From an uncultured Clostridia bacterium (lineage in GTDB: Bacteria > Bacillota > Clostridia > Christensenellales > CAG-138), in the NCBI GenBank assembly GCA_934633985.1, contig CAKTYU010000001.1, forward strand, positions 1 through 64,000: a stretch of DNA of 64,000 nt, given 5' to 3'. Below are positions 50,388 to 59,798 of this stretch, in pieces (position 1 is the first letter of the stretch; every line of letters begins with the position of its first letter). Position numbers and translations under genes: made by a program. Below the pieces are notes generated by a model. The model saw only the letters and a list, made by a program, of their open reading frames with translations, ran no database searches and had not been told where the DNA came from.

Positions 50388-51428
50388 ATGAAAAAGGGAA
50401 CGTGGATAGCCATAATTTCCGTTGCGGCGCTTTCGGTGCTGATCGCCATGAGCCTGATGCAGATGAGCCCCAACCCCGCCATAAGCGACAGGATGAACCA
50501 GAGCATAGCCAAAATAAAGGTGCGCTACGCCATGGTGAACGCCAGCGAGGAGTTTCAGAAGATAGTTGAGGAGGCTGCGGGCGGCGATTTTGAGCAGGCC
50601 GAGATACCCGAAAAGACGCCTGAGCCCACGCCGGAGCCCATTGGCGAGGACGTGCAGGCGATAAGCACCGACGCCACGCCGGAGCCTGAGCTTACCCAGG
50701 AGCAGAAGAACATGGAGGCGGCAAAGCAGGGCATATCCCTCGTATATATGCCCCAGCCCGGCGACGTGCCGGAAATACCCGGTCCGGCGGTGATACTTAC
50801 GGACAAGCCGCACATAATACCCGAAAATACCTCCGGCGTCACCTTCGATGGCGACGCTGCGGCGATGGCCTCGTGGGAGGTGCTTTACAGCTATCCCTCA
50901 CATTGCTCTCCGGTGCGCGTGCTGTCCCTGTTTGCAGACGATGGCGGGACGGCATACGGCATACAGCAGGAGATGATAGCCCAGGGGAAATTGCAGGACA
51001 AGGGCACGTATTTTTACGGCTCCGGAATGGGGACGCCGGAAAAATGGACGGAAAAGGCGCTGTCCAAGATACCCGCGGGCCTTTTGGATACCGTATACGC
51101 CGAGAACGCGGAGCTTGCCAAGGCGGCCTACAAGGCCCTTAAGGCGGCGGGCCGCAACGACTCCGTGGAGGTGATATGCGCGGAGCTCACCGACGAGCTG
51201 GTAGCCCTGATGATAGAGGATCACTGGCTCATGGGGGCCTGCGTGGGCGTGAACATGAACGAGGCGGCGGAGGATATGCTGAAGCTCGCGGAGCAGCTTG
51301 CCGCAACGGGCAGCGTATCTGTGATAAGCCTTGAAATAGGCGCCGTATGCTCCGACGACGTTATGGAGCTTTATAAATCCGGCGTTACGGAGCCTGCGGA
51401 GATAGTAAAGCAGCTATTGAGCAGATAA
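50388..51428 (+). CDS. Membrane-tethered protein with a periplasmic-binding-protein-like domain
   Basis: 346 residues. An N-terminal signal anchor (WIAIISVAALSVLIAMSLM) has no lipobox. A Pro/Glu/Thr-rich linker to about residue 125 follows. The globular part has a Rossmann-like stretch and then AENAELAKAAYKALKAAGRND with VEVICAELTDELVALMIEDH. That layout corresponds to the second lobe of sugar-type periplasmic binding proteins, which usually read QNDxMALGAxKALKAAG then VxGxDGTxEAL. No transporter genes accompany it, so sensing or a structural role beside the L,D-transpeptidase is more likely than uptake. Confidence 0.65.
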   Translation: MKKGTWIAIISVAALSVLIAMSLMQMSPNPAISDRMNQSIAKIKVRYAMVNASEEFQKIVEEAAGGDFEQAEIPEKTPEPTPEPIGEDVQAISTDATPEPELTQEQKNMEAAKQGISLVYMPQPGDVPEIPGPAVILTDKPHIIPENTSGVTFDGDAAAMASWEVLYSYPSHCSPVRVLSLFADDGGTAYGIQQEMIAQGKLQDKGTYFYGSGMGTPEKWTEKALSKIPAGLLDTVYAENAELAKAAYKALKAAGRNDSVEVICAELTDELVALMIEDHWLMGACVGVNMNEAAEDMLKLAEQLAATGSVSVISLEIGAVCSDDVMELYKSGVTEPAEIVKQLLSR

Positions 51429-51460
51429 AAAATACTTGCAGATAAAGAAAGGGACAAAAC

Positions 51461-53434
51461 ATGAACAGGATCGACGAGCTTTCAGTAAAAACCATTCGTT
51501 TTCTGGCGGCGGAGGCCGTTGAAAAGGCGAAGAGCGGACACCCCGGCCTCGCCATCGACGCTGCGCCCATGGCGTATACGCTGTGGAAGCAGATGAAGCA
51601 TAACCCGAAGGACCCCCGGTGGCAGGGCAGGGACAGGTTCGTGCTGAGCGCGGGCCACGCCTCCGCGCTGGAGTATTCACTGCTGCACCTCTTCGGCTAC
51701 GGGCTGACTATCGATGATATGAAGAACTTCCGCCAGTGGGGCAGCCTTACCCCCGGCCACCCCGAATACCGCCACACCAAGGGCGTTGAAACCACCAGCG
51801 GCCCTCTGGGGCAGGGGATCGCCATGGCGGTAGGCATGGCGATGGCGGAAAGCAAGCTCGCCGCCCACTTCAACCGCGACGGCTACAAGGTGGTGGACAA
51901 CTACACCTATGCCCTCTGCGGCGACGGCTGCCTTCAGGAGGGCGTTGCCTCCGAGGCCGCTTCCATGGCGGGCACAATGGGCCTTGGCAAGCTGATACTG
52001 CTCTATGACCGCAACCGCATAACCATAGAGGGACGCATAGAGTCCACCTTTGACGAGGACGTAAAGGGCAGGTTCGAGGAATACGGCTGGCAGGTGCAGG
52101 AGGTAGCCTCCGGCGAGGATATGGACGCCATACAGGCCGCCCTGGACAGCGCCAAGGCGGACGCCGGGCATCCCTCCCTCATAATCGTGGATACCGAGAT
52201 AGGCTACGGCACCGCCAAGCAGGGCAAGGCCAGCGCCCACGGCGAGCCTCTGGGGGAGGAAGCCCTCAAGTCCATGCGTGAGTTTTATCATTGGGACTAT
52301 GCGCCCTTTGAGGTACCCGGCGAGGTGTACGCACACTTTGAGGAGCTGGGCCGGGGCTATGCAAAGGCCGAGGAGGAGTACGACAGGATGCTCGAGGGCT
52401 ACAAGGCCGCGTACCCCGAGCTGTATGCCGAGTGGGTAAGGTGGCATGACGGCAGCCTGCCGGAGGAGTTCATAAACGATCCCAGGCTGACCGCCGCCGA
52501 AAAGCCCATGGCCACCCGCGCCACCAGCGGCGATATACTCAACCTTGCGGCGGAATACATGCCCAACCTCTTTGGCGGCAGCGCCGATCTGGCCCCCTCG
52601 AACAAGAGCGAGCTAAAGGGCAAGCCCTATTATTCCAAGAACGACAGGGATGGCTCGAACGTACACTTCGGCATACGCGAATTTGCCATGGCGGCGGCCT
52701 GCAACGGCATGATGCTCTACGGCGGCCTGCGCCCCTACTGCGCCACCTTTATGGTATTCTCGGACTACCTCAAGCCCGCGATGCGCATGGCGGCGCTTAT
52801 GAAGCTGCCCGTGCTGTACATACTCACCCACGACAGCATAGGCGTGGGAGAGGACGGCCCTACCCATCAGCCTATTGAGCACCTCGCCTCCATAAGGGCC
52901 ATACCCGATACAAACCTCTTCCGCCCCGCGGATAAGAAGGAGACCGCCGCGGCGTACATCGCGGCACTCTCCGGCACACTGCCCACCGCCCTGGCGCTCA
53001 CCCGCCAGAACCTGCCCCAGCTTGCGGAGACCGACGTAAGCAAGGCCATGCTGGGCGGCTATGTGCTGCGCGGCGGTGAAAAGCCCGATGTGATACTAAT
53101 GGCCAGCGGCTCCGAGGTGGAGCTTGCCATGAAGGCGGCGGATATGCTTGAGGAAAAGGGCAAAAGGGTTCGCGTGGTATCCATGCCCTGCACCGATATA
53201 TTCGACAGGCAGAGCGCGGAGTATAAGGAGAGCGTGCTGCCCGGCGCGGTAAGGGCGAGGGTAGCCATAGAGGCGGGCTGCGCTATGAGCTGGTATAAGT
53301 ATATCGGGCTGGACGGCGAGACAGTCACCATAGACCACTTCGGAGCCTCCGCCCCCGCGGGAGTACTCTTTAAGGAGTTCGGCTTCACGGCTGAAAACGT
53401 GGTGGCCGCGGCGGAAAGGGCAATGAGCAAGTAA
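51461..53434 (+). CDS. tkt: Transketolase
   Basis: 657 residues, full length. ThDP-binding GDGCLQEGVASEAASMAG, the substrate His motifs (GHPGLAIDAAPM, SAGHASALEYSLLHLFGYGL), GEDGPTHQPIEHLASIRAIP and FGIREFAMAAACNGM are intact. It moves two-carbon units in the non-oxidative pentose phosphate pathway. The start is preceded by AAAGGGA, 32 bases after the previous stop; it may share that transcript. Confidence 0.96.
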   Translation: MNRIDELSVKTIRFLAAEAVEKAKSGHPGLAIDAAPMAYTLWKQMKHNPKDPRWQGRDRFVLSAGHASALEYSLLHLFGYGLTIDDMKNFRQWGSLTPGHPEYRHTKGVETTSGPLGQGIAMAVGMAMAESKLAAHFNRDGYKVVDNYTYALCGDGCLQEGVASEAASMAGTMGLGKLILLYDRNRITIEGRIESTFDEDVKGRFEEYGWQVQEVASGEDMDAIQAALDSAKADAGHPSLIIVDTEIGYGTAKQGKASAHGEPLGEEALKSMREFYHWDYAPFEVPGEVYAHFEELGRGYAKAEEEYDRMLEGYKAAYPELYAEWVRWHDGSLPEEFINDPRLTAAEKPMATRATSGDILNLAAEYMPNLFGGSADLAPSNKSELKGKPYYSKNDRDGSNVHFGIREFAMAAACNGMMLYGGLRPYCATFMVFSDYLKPAMRMAALMKLPVLYILTHDSIGVGEDGPTHQPIEHLASIRAIPDTNLFRPADKKETAAAYIAALSGTLPTALALTRQNLPQLAETDVSKAMLGGYVLRGGEKPDVILMASGSEVELAMKAADMLEEKGKRVRVVSMPCTDIFDRQSAEYKESVLPGAVRARVAIEAGCAMSWYKYIGLDGETVTIDHFGASAPAGVLFKEFGFTAENVVAAAERAMSK

Positions 53435-53441
53435 GACGTGT

Positions 53442-54128
53442 ATGATAGATACGCTGCTTATAGATCTTGACAATACCATATTGGATTTTAACAAGGCCGA
53501 GGGCCCCGCGCTTGCGGGCGCCCTCAGGGCCATGGGCATAGAGCCGGGAGGGGAGCTTCTCAGCCGGTACAGCGCCATAAACCTCGTCCACTGGAAGCGG
53601 CTTGAAAAGGGGCAGATCACCATAGCGGAGGTAAAGGTGAGCCGCTTCAGGCAGCTTTTTGACGAGTTCGGCATAAGCGTATCCCCCGCCGAGACCGCCG
53701 AGGTATACGAGGGGCTGCTGGCGGAGGGCCATTATTTCGTCGATGGGGCAGAGGATATGCTCGAGGAGCTTCACGGCAAATACAGGCTTTACCTCGCCTC
53801 AAACGGCATAGCGAAGGTGCAGCACAGCCGCATAGACAGCGCCGGAATAGAAAAATACTTTGACGGCATGTTTATTTCCGAGGAAATAGGCGGGCGCAAG
53901 CCCGAACCGGAGTACTTCCAAAGGTGCTTTGAAAGGATACCGGATTTTTGCAAAACGCATACCGCCATACTGGGCGACAGCCTTTCGGCCGATATGCAGG
54001 GCGGCAAAAACGCCGGGATAACCACGATATGGTTCAACCGCGACGATATGCCGGACGAGGAGGACGTGCGCCCGGATTATGAGATAAGGTCGCTTTACGA
54101 GCTCCCACCCCTTATGAAAAGGATATAG
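53442..54128 (+). CDS. HAD-family nucleotidase (YjjG-like)
   Basis: 228 residues. HAD motifs: nucleophile DLDNTILDFN (9-18), motif II YLASNG, motif III Lys in GGRKPEPEYF, motif IV ILGDSLSADMQGGKNAG. The DNTILDF form and the cap helix pattern (LVHWKRLEKGQI) match YjjG-type pyrimidine nucleotidases, which dephosphorylate noncanonical nucleotides. It starts 7 bases after tkt, so it is co-transcribed. Confidence 0.88.
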   Translation: MIDTLLIDLDNTILDFNKAEGPALAGALRAMGIEPGGELLSRYSAINLVHWKRLEKGQITIAEVKVSRFRQLFDEFGISVSPAETAEVYEGLLAEGHYFVDGAEDMLEELHGKYRLYLASNGIAKVQHSRIDSAGIEKYFDGMFISEEIGGRKPEPEYFQRCFERIPDFCKTHTAILGDSLSADMQGGKNAGITTIWFNRDDMPDEEDVRPDYEIRSLYELPPLMKRI

Positions 54129-54213
54129 GCTCAAGTATAGAGTATGTAAAAAGGATATGCGGCGCAAAAAGGGGCTTTACCGGTTCTGTAAAAAGGAATT
54201 TGGAGGTTTGTTG

Positions 54214-54606
54214 ATGAAAAAAGTGACAATGGCATTATGCGTGTTCATTTGTGCGTTTACTTTAGTTGCGTGTTCTGGACAACAAACAAATGAACCACTT
54301 GCTTTGGGTATCAATGCGATAATAACAGAAATTGATGAAACAAATAAAATCATAACCACAAAAGATAGCGGAGAAGAAGGTGTTTTAGGGGATGATTGCC
54401 TTATTGATTGTTCCCAAATTCCTATGATTTATTGTAATTATGATACACAAGATGTTATAGATATAACACTTGATGATTTACAGGTGGGGGACGAAATTAT
54501 TTTGACTATTCGGAGTTCGGAAATAGAAAATCTCCAAAAGGAAGATGGCAATAAAACAAAAATAGAAGTTGAACAATTACAATTAGGTACACAGAGAATT
54601 AGATAA
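54214..54606 (+). CDS. AT-rich small lipoprotein, probably acquired
   Basis: 130 residues from the ATG at 54214, with GGAGG 7 bases upstream. Signal peptide with lipobox LVAC, Cys at 20. The mature part (LALGINAIITEIDETNKIIT, then LQVGDEIILTIRSSEI) looks like a small OB- or DUF-type beta domain seen in Firmicute lipoproteins. The DNA is strikingly A+T-rich and uses AAA/GAA/ATT codons, unlike the GC-rich genes on both sides. The low-GC patch extends from about 54165 to 54690, suggesting recent transfer. Confidence 0.75.
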   Translation: MKKVTMALCVFICAFTLVACSGQQTNEPLALGINAIITEIDETNKIITTKDSGEEGVLGDDCLIDCSQIPMIYCNYDTQDVIDITLDDLQVGDEIILTIRSSEIENLQKEDGNKTKIEVEQLQLGTQRIR

Positions 54607-54689
54607 ATTCCAATCTACTGTTCTGTTTGCGCGTGCAAATTATACCATAAAACCTGTTAATGATTCTACCATCGCCTTTGTAAGATATG

Positions 54690-54722
54690 AAAAAAGCCCG
54701 AGCAGCTTTCTGCCCGGGCTTC
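54690..54722 (-). terminator. Terminator of the Na/Pi cotransporter gene
   Basis: On the minus strand AAGCCCGGGCAG pairs with CTGCTCGGGCTT (one G-U) around a 4-base loop and is followed by a T-run, 38 bases after the stop. Confidence 0.88.
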
Positions 54723-54760
54723 CTCGCTCGATTATAAATCGATTCCGTTTTTATGACCGC

Positions 54761-56554
54761 TTACAGCGCCTCGATGGGGTCGAGGAACTCCCTACGCCTC
54801 GCCTCGAATTCGGAGGCGTAATAGGCGTCGTTGCCCTTGTGCAGCTCGTGCAGGTAGGCGTGGTGGTTGCTCAGTATCTCCTCGTTGTGGCGGCCCAGCA
54901 GGAACACCGCTATGCTGGAGCACTGGTCGGCGGCGCGGCCCATGTGGGTGAGCACTTCTATGAACACCAGGCCCGCGCCTATGGTGCAGGAGCCGTTCTT
55001 TAGCCGCTCGATGTGCCTGTCCTTAAGCGTTGCTACCATTTCGTCGATGACCTCCTCAAGAGGCTCTATGCGCCTTGCTATGGACTCGTCGCCGTTGGCG
55101 AAGGCCTCCACGGTAAGGTCGATTATCTCGGTAAGCGCTGAGGAGAGTATCGTCAGCTCCTTCTTTGCGGTTTCCGAGAAGGCATGTCCGTCCGCAACGA
55201 GGCGGGCGCTGAGCTCGTCTATGTTCGTCGCGTAATCGCCTATACGCTCAAAGTCGGTGACGGCCTGAAGCAGCAGGTTCAGCTCGTTGTTGTCCTCCGT
55301 GCTGTCGATATGGTTGGAGAGCTTTATGAGGTAATTCTCCGCGGCGTCTGTAAAGCTGTCCAGCCTGTCCTCCGCGGAGGATATTTTTGCGCTGCGCTCA
55401 GGGTCGTAGGATACCAGCTGCTCTATGCTTCGGTTGAAGTTTTTGCGGGCGAGCCTGCCCATGCTGGCGGCGGCCACGTTGACCTGATGAAGGGCTACCG
55501 CGGGGGATATGAACAGCTTCTCGTCCAGGGTGCGCATTTCGGGATAGGCCTCCTCGGCGTCGTCCGGGGAGTCCTTAACTATGACGGTGGTGAGCTTCAC
55601 GAGCTGATTGGTGAAGGGGAGCAGCACAAGGGCGGTAACTACCTTGAAAAGCGTTGCGAAGTTAGCTATGCTGCCGCTGTTCATGGTCTTGTTCCATATA
55701 CCGTCCAGCGCCCCGGCGTTATGCAGCAGGGTTATGGCTATCATAAACAGCACCGTGCCGACACAGTTGAATATTATGTGCGCCATGCCGGTGCGCTTGG
55801 CGTCCTTGCTCGTGCCTATGGAGCATATTATGGCGGTGGTTATGCAGGTGCCGAGGTCTATGCCCATTATAAGCGGGTAAACGGTCTGAAAGGTGAAGGC
55901 GCCGGTAGAGGACAGTGCCTGCACTATACCTATCATGGCGGAGGAGCTCTGCACGATAAAGGTGGTTATAAGGCCGGTCAGTATGCCGAGGATAGGCACG
56001 TCGGAGAACTTCTGCAAAACGTCGGTGAACACCTTGGAGCCGGACAGGGGCGCTACCGCCTCCGTCATACCCATAAGGCCGGTGAACAGTATGCCGAAAC
56101 CCATGAGCATCATGCCGATGCCCTTGGTTTTCTGCTTTTTTACGAACTTGAGGAATATTATGCCGCAAAGCACGGCGAGCGGAGCCAGCGTGGAGGGCTT
56201 GAATATCTCGAGGAATGCCGCGCCGCCGGAGTTTATATCCATAAGGCGGATTATCTGGGCCGTTACGGTGGTGCCTATGTTCGCGCCCATGACTATGCTT
56301 ATGGATTGGCGAAGGTTGAGTATCCCGGCGCTCAAAAGGCCCACGGTAAGCACTATTGTGGCGGTGGAGCTTTGTATGACGCTGGTTACGAGGGTGCCCG
56401 TGAGCATGCCTAACACCGCGCTGTGGGTGACCTTTTCCAGCATGCTTTTGAGGGCCTTGCTGGAGCTGCTTTTCAGGCCGTCCCCCATGACGTCCATTCC
56501 ATATAAGAATATGGAAAGTCCTCCTAAAAGTGAAATTACAGAGAAAATACCCAT
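54761..56554 (-). CDS. Na/Pi cotransporter family protein with PhoU-like domain
   Basis: 597 residues. The first 330 hold about eight TM helices in two inverted halves, each with the QSSxA motif of PF02690 carriers (GTLVTSVIQSSTATIVLTVG and ITTFIVQSSSAMIGIVQALS). The last 240 residues are a PhoU-like helical domain (DFERIGDYATNIDELSARL, two-helix repeats). This is the YjbB/NptA-type layout: sodium-coupled phosphate transport with a built-in regulatory part. Direction of transport is not readable. Confidence 0.92.
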   Translation of the reverse strand: MGIFSVISLLGGLSIFLYGMDVMGDGLKSSSSKALKSMLEKVTHSAVLGMLTGTLVTSVIQSSTATIVLTVGLLSAGILNLRQSISIVMGANIGTTVTAQIIRLMDINSGGAAFLEIFKPSTLAPLAVLCGIIFLKFVKKQKTKGIGMMLMGFGILFTGLMGMTEAVAPLSGSKVFTDVLQKFSDVPILGILTGLITTFIVQSSSAMIGIVQALSSTGAFTFQTVYPLIMGIDLGTCITTAIICSIGTSKDAKRTGMAHIIFNCVGTVLFMIAITLLHNAGALDGIWNKTMNSGSIANFATLFKVVTALVLLPFTNQLVKLTTVIVKDSPDDAEEAYPEMRTLDEKLFISPAVALHQVNVAAASMGRLARKNFNRSIEQLVSYDPERSAKISSAEDRLDSFTDAAENYLIKLSNHIDSTEDNNELNLLLQAVTDFERIGDYATNIDELSARLVADGHAFSETAKKELTILSSALTEIIDLTVEAFANGDESIARRIEPLEEVIDEMVATLKDRHIERLKNGSCTIGAGLVFIEVLTHMGRAADQCSSIAVFLLGRHNEEILSNHHAYLHELHKGNDAYYASEFEARRREFLDPIEAL

Positions 56555-56728
56555 TTTATAAATATCCTCCCTAAAAAGGTTTGTTTACGCATAAAAACAG
56601 TGGCTTACGGGACGGAAAAATTTGCCGAAACACGGGAAAATGTTTTCGTAAGTTAACTATGCCGAACTACCACCAAATACTACTTTACCGTTTTTTTTGC
56701 GAAAAGTAAAGCTAAATAAAAATAGCTG

Positions 56729-56737
56729 TGATATAAT
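56729..56737 (+). promoter_or_regulatory. Extended -10 promoter of the EamA gene
   Basis: TGATATAAT, an extended -10 with a perfect hexamer. No good -35 is seen, as is normal for this promoter type. Confidence 0.6.
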
Positions 56738-56782
56738 ACTGCAAAAACAGCGGGTTTTACCAACTAATAAGGAGAAACGCCT

Positions 56783-57694
56783 ATGGAATACGGCAAAAAA
56801 GAGCGTGGAGAGCTTGGCGGGCACCTGACTGCGCTTCTCTCGATATGTATATGGGGCAGCACCTTCATCTTCAGCAAGACGCTGCTCGGCACATTTACCC
56901 CCTTGCAGATAATGCTGCTGCGCTTCCTTACGGCGTATGCCGTGCTTTGGTGCATGTACCCGAGGATGGAAAAGGTCGCGGCAAAGGACAACCTCGGGAT
57001 GTTCTTAATGTCGCTTTTTGCGGATACGGCGTATTTCCTCTGCGAAAACAACGCATTAAGGTATACCCTCGCGTCAAACGTGAGCATACTCGTGGCATCT
57101 GCGCCGATATGGACGGCGGTGCTGGCCCACTTCTTTACAAAGGGGAACAGGCTCAGGAAAAAGACGGTGTACGGCTCGCTCATCGCCCTTGCAGGCGTTG
57201 CGCTGGTGGTGTTTAACGGCACCGTGGTGCTTAAATTCAATCCCTTCGGGGATATGCTTTCCATAGCCGCCGCCATAAGCTGGGCGCTGTACTCCGTAAT
57301 GATAACGCGCTATGTACACAGGTTTTCGAGCTTTTTCCTTATGCGGCGAATGACCTTCTTCGCGATACTCACCACGCTGCCCCTCGCCTTCTTTACGGGG
57401 GAGCTGAATATGCCGCTTTACGAGTTCGCGGACCCGCACAAACTCTTCTGCATAGCCTTTCTCGGCATACTCGGCAGCGGCATAAGCTATGTTGCATGGA
57501 ACATGGCGACCCGCAGGCTGGGCATAGTGAAGGTGAGCGCATATATTTACGTGAACCCGTTCGTGACGCTGATAACCGGCGCCCTGTTCCTGCATGAGCC
57601 CATAACGCTTATGAGCGTAATAGGCGCGCTGCTCATAATAGGCGGCGTCATAATAGGCGTGTGGGAGCGCAGGGGCGCTTGCCCGGAGCAGTGA
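56783..57694 (+). CDS. EamA-family (DMT) transporter
   Basis: 303 residues, ten TM helices in two EamA repeats: ICIWGSTFIFSKTLLG with the N-terminal repeat, and AAISWALYSVMITRYVHRFS opening the second; the end reads LLIIGGVIIGVWERR. It is a drug/metabolite transporter superfamily carrier, substrate unknown. An extended -10 (TGATATAAT, 56729-56737) and GGAG before the ATG support a single-gene unit. Confidence 0.92.
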   Translation: MEYGKKERGELGGHLTALLSICIWGSTFIFSKTLLGTFTPLQIMLLRFLTAYAVLWCMYPRMEKVAAKDNLGMFLMSLFADTAYFLCENNALRYTLASNVSILVASAPIWTAVLAHFFTKGNRLRKKTVYGSLIALAGVALVVFNGTVVLKFNPFGDMLSIAAAISWALYSVMITRYVHRFSSFFLMRRMTFFAILTTLPLAFFTGELNMPLYEFADPHKLFCIAFLGILGSGISYVAWNMATRRLGIVKVSAYIYVNPFVTLITGALFLHEPITLMSVIGALLIIGGVIIGVWERRGACPEQ

Positions 57695-57825
57695 AGGCTG
57701 ATATAATTATTTTAGGATAATTATTTGAAAAAACGCAACCATTCCGCCTGCCTGTACGTCTTATAGGCATAAGAGACATAAGACCCACACAAAACCCCGC
57801 ATAGGGTATAACGGAGGTATTCATC

Positions 57826-58866
57826 ATGGCAAAGAAGCTAAGGATCACGGTATGTGCGATACTCGTACTCGCGCTGCTCTCGGGCTGCGCCTGCGCGAGG
57901 AAATCTATGAAGGAGGAAGGCTATACCACAGCGGATAGCTCTGCATCTTATAGGGGTTACGAGGAAACTGCCCTCATGGAGGAAGCGGCTGAGACGGAGA
58001 TCATGACCCCCATGACTGACGACCCTCAAGCTGCCGCAGGCGGCTACGACGCGGGCGCTTCCGACCCGAACTACGGCAATCACAAGATAATCACCACCTA
58101 TTCCTTCGATATGAAGACCGACGAGTTCGACGCCCACTTCAAGCAGCTGCAGGACAAGGCGGCGCAGCTCGGCGGCTATGTGCAGTTCTCCAGCGTGAGC
58201 GGCACAAAGCCTGTGACATACTCCGACCGTGGACGCACCGCCAGCTTGGCATTCCGCATTCCTACCGCCAAGGTCAAGGAATTCGTAGACTTTACCCAGG
58301 GCACCGGAGAGATAACCTACAGCAACTGCGATACCGAGGATATAACCCTCAACTACTTTGATACCGAGACCCGCCTGGGCGTGCTTCGGGATCAGCTTGA
58401 CAGGCTCAAGGAAATAATGAAGACCACCGGCAATATGGAGGATCTGGTAGAGCTTGAAAAGGCAATATCCGAGACGACGCTCGAGATAGAGCAGTACACG
58501 ACGCAGCTCCGCCGCTATGACGATCTGGTGGATTATACCACGGTCCATGTGAATATCAACGAGAACCGCCTCGCCAAGGGCCCCGCTGCCAAGGAGAGCA
58601 TGGGCGAGCGCATGTCCACGGGCATCGCGGAGAGCTTTGCGGCGGTGGGCGTATTCCTCGAGAACGCACTGGTAGCCATAGTATGCGCAATACCCGCATT
58701 GCTGGTGATCGCGGTGCTGGCCGCGATAGTGGCGCTCATAGTGAAGCTCATAAAGAAGGGAAAGGCAAAAAACGCCGCAAAGCGCGAGGCAAAGGCGCAG
58801 GAGCGGCGGGAACGCATGGAAAAGCTGAGCGCCGGCAAGAAAGATGATGCCGGGGAAAAGGAATAA
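57826..58866 (+). CDS. DUF4349 lipoprotein with C-terminal TM helix
   Basis: 346 residues. Lipobox LLSGC with Cys at about 21. The DUF4349 domain (about 85-260) has KIITTYSFDMKTDEFDAHF, YVQFSSVSGTKPVTYSDRGR, LAFRIPTAKVKEFVDF, a coiled coil near 180-215 (LDRLKEIMKTTGNMEDLVEL) and YDDLVDYTTVHVNINE. One TM helix (about 285-310) and a basic cytoplasmic tail follow. The family is of unknown function. It is paired with the SIMPL lipoprotein 13 bases downstream. Confidence 0.9.
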   Translation: MAKKLRITVCAILVLALLSGCACARKSMKEEGYTTADSSASYRGYEETALMEEAAETEIMTPMTDDPQAAAGGYDAGASDPNYGNHKIITTYSFDMKTDEFDAHFKQLQDKAAQLGGYVQFSSVSGTKPVTYSDRGRTASLAFRIPTAKVKEFVDFTQGTGEITYSNCDTEDITLNYFDTETRLGVLRDQLDRLKEIMKTTGNMEDLVELEKAISETTLEIEQYTTQLRRYDDLVDYTTVHVNINENRLAKGPAAKESMGERMSTGIAESFAAVGVFLENALVAIVCAIPALLVIAVLAAIVALIVKLIKKGKAKNAAKREAKAQERRERMEKLSAGKKDDAGEKE

Positions 58867-58879
58867 CGGAAAGGTGAAC

Positions 58880-59680
58880 ATGAGAAAAAAGGCAAGGATA
58901 GCGGCAATAGCGCTCTGCGCGGCGATAATGGCCCTTTCGGCCGCCGCCTGCAGGAGCCAGGATCAGATAGAGGAGCAAAAGAACATAGCGGCCTCCGCCC
59001 AGAACACAGACGGATATTATGACACCAGAAGCACCGTAAGGGTGACCGGCACCGGCACCGTAAGTATAAAGCCGGATATTGCCGAGGTGGGCTTTACCGT
59101 AAGGGCCCAGGAAAAGGACGTATCCGAGGCGCAGCAGAATAACGCGAAGCTGATGGAGGCAGTGTTTGAGGTGATAAAGGCCAGGGGCATAGCGGAGGAG
59201 GATATCGAGACCGGCTATCTCAATATAAACGAGGTCAGGGATTACAGCAAGAATACCTCCAAGGTGGTGGGCTATGAGGTATACCACACCGTGAACGTCA
59301 AGGTCAGGGATATGGATGTGCTGGGGAGCCTTATAAGCGAGGCCGTCGCCGCCGGCGCAAGCGATGTATCCGGCCCCGAATACTCCATAGAGGACGATTC
59401 CGAGGCATATCTTCAGGCGTTAGGCATGGCGGTGGAGTCGGCGGGCGCAAAGGCCAGGGCAATAGCCGCCGGTGCGGGCGTGCGCCTGACAAACCTGCCC
59501 ATCTCCATAGATGAAAACGGCGGCGCAGACAGCGCGGTGGTATACGACGATACCAATAAGACCCTCAAGCCGCAGGCTACGGCGGCGCCCGCGGAGGACG
59601 CGCTCACCGAAGCGCAGACCGCAATGCCCACCATAAAGGTGACGGCCACGGTGAACGCCACATATCAGATCATGCGCTGA
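58880..59680 (+). CDS. SIMPL-domain (DUF541) lipoprotein
   Basis: 266 residues from the ATG at 58880, after AAAGGTGAAC. Signal peptide with lipobox SAAAC. The DUF541 domain has VRVTGTGTVSIKPDIAEVGF, the helix EAQQNNAKLMEAVFEVIKAR, GIAEEDIETGYLNINEVRDY and the C-terminal IKVTATVNATYQI. The family includes periplasmic and envelope proteins tied to stress, with no settled mechanism. Co-transcribed with the DUF4349 gene. Confidence 0.9.
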   Translation: MRKKARIAAIALCAAIMALSAAACRSQDQIEEQKNIAASAQNTDGYYDTRSTVRVTGTGTVSIKPDIAEVGFTVRAQEKDVSEAQQNNAKLMEAVFEVIKARGIAEEDIETGYLNINEVRDYSKNTSKVVGYEVYHTVNVKVRDMDVLGSLISEAVAAGASDVSGPEYSIEDDSEAYLQALGMAVESAGAKARAIAAGAGVRLTNLPISIDENGGADSAVVYDDTNKTLKPQATAAPAEDALTEAQTAMPTIKVTATVNATYQIMR

Positions 59681-59698
59681 CAGCAGCAGGAAAAAACC

Positions 59699-59724
59699 GG
59701 GCCCCGCAAAAGCGGGGCCTTTAC
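59699..59724 (+). terminator. Terminator of the DUF4349-SIMPL unit
   Basis: GGCCCCGC (59700-59707), AAAA, GCGGGGCC (59712-59719), then TTTACT. Confidence 0.85.
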
Positions 59725-59762
59725 TGTGCGCAGGGGCCGCCGATATGTTAACATTTTAGAGG

Positions 59763-59792
59763 TTGAAATTTGCCGCGCCAGTAGAGTAATAT
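59763..59792 (+). promoter_or_regulatory. Promoter directly abutting the DUF2156 gene
   Basis: TTGAAA (59763-59768), 18 bases, TAATAT (59787-59792). Transcription would begin at about 59798-59800, at the start codon itself. Confidence 0.55.
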
Positions 59793-59798
59793 GATATC

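Noticed and set aside
55184..56413. Plus-strand frame of 409 codons opposite the Na/Pi cotransporter
   Set aside because: Tyr/His/Gly-rich antisense shadow; the minus strand encodes intact PF02690 and PhoU-like domains.
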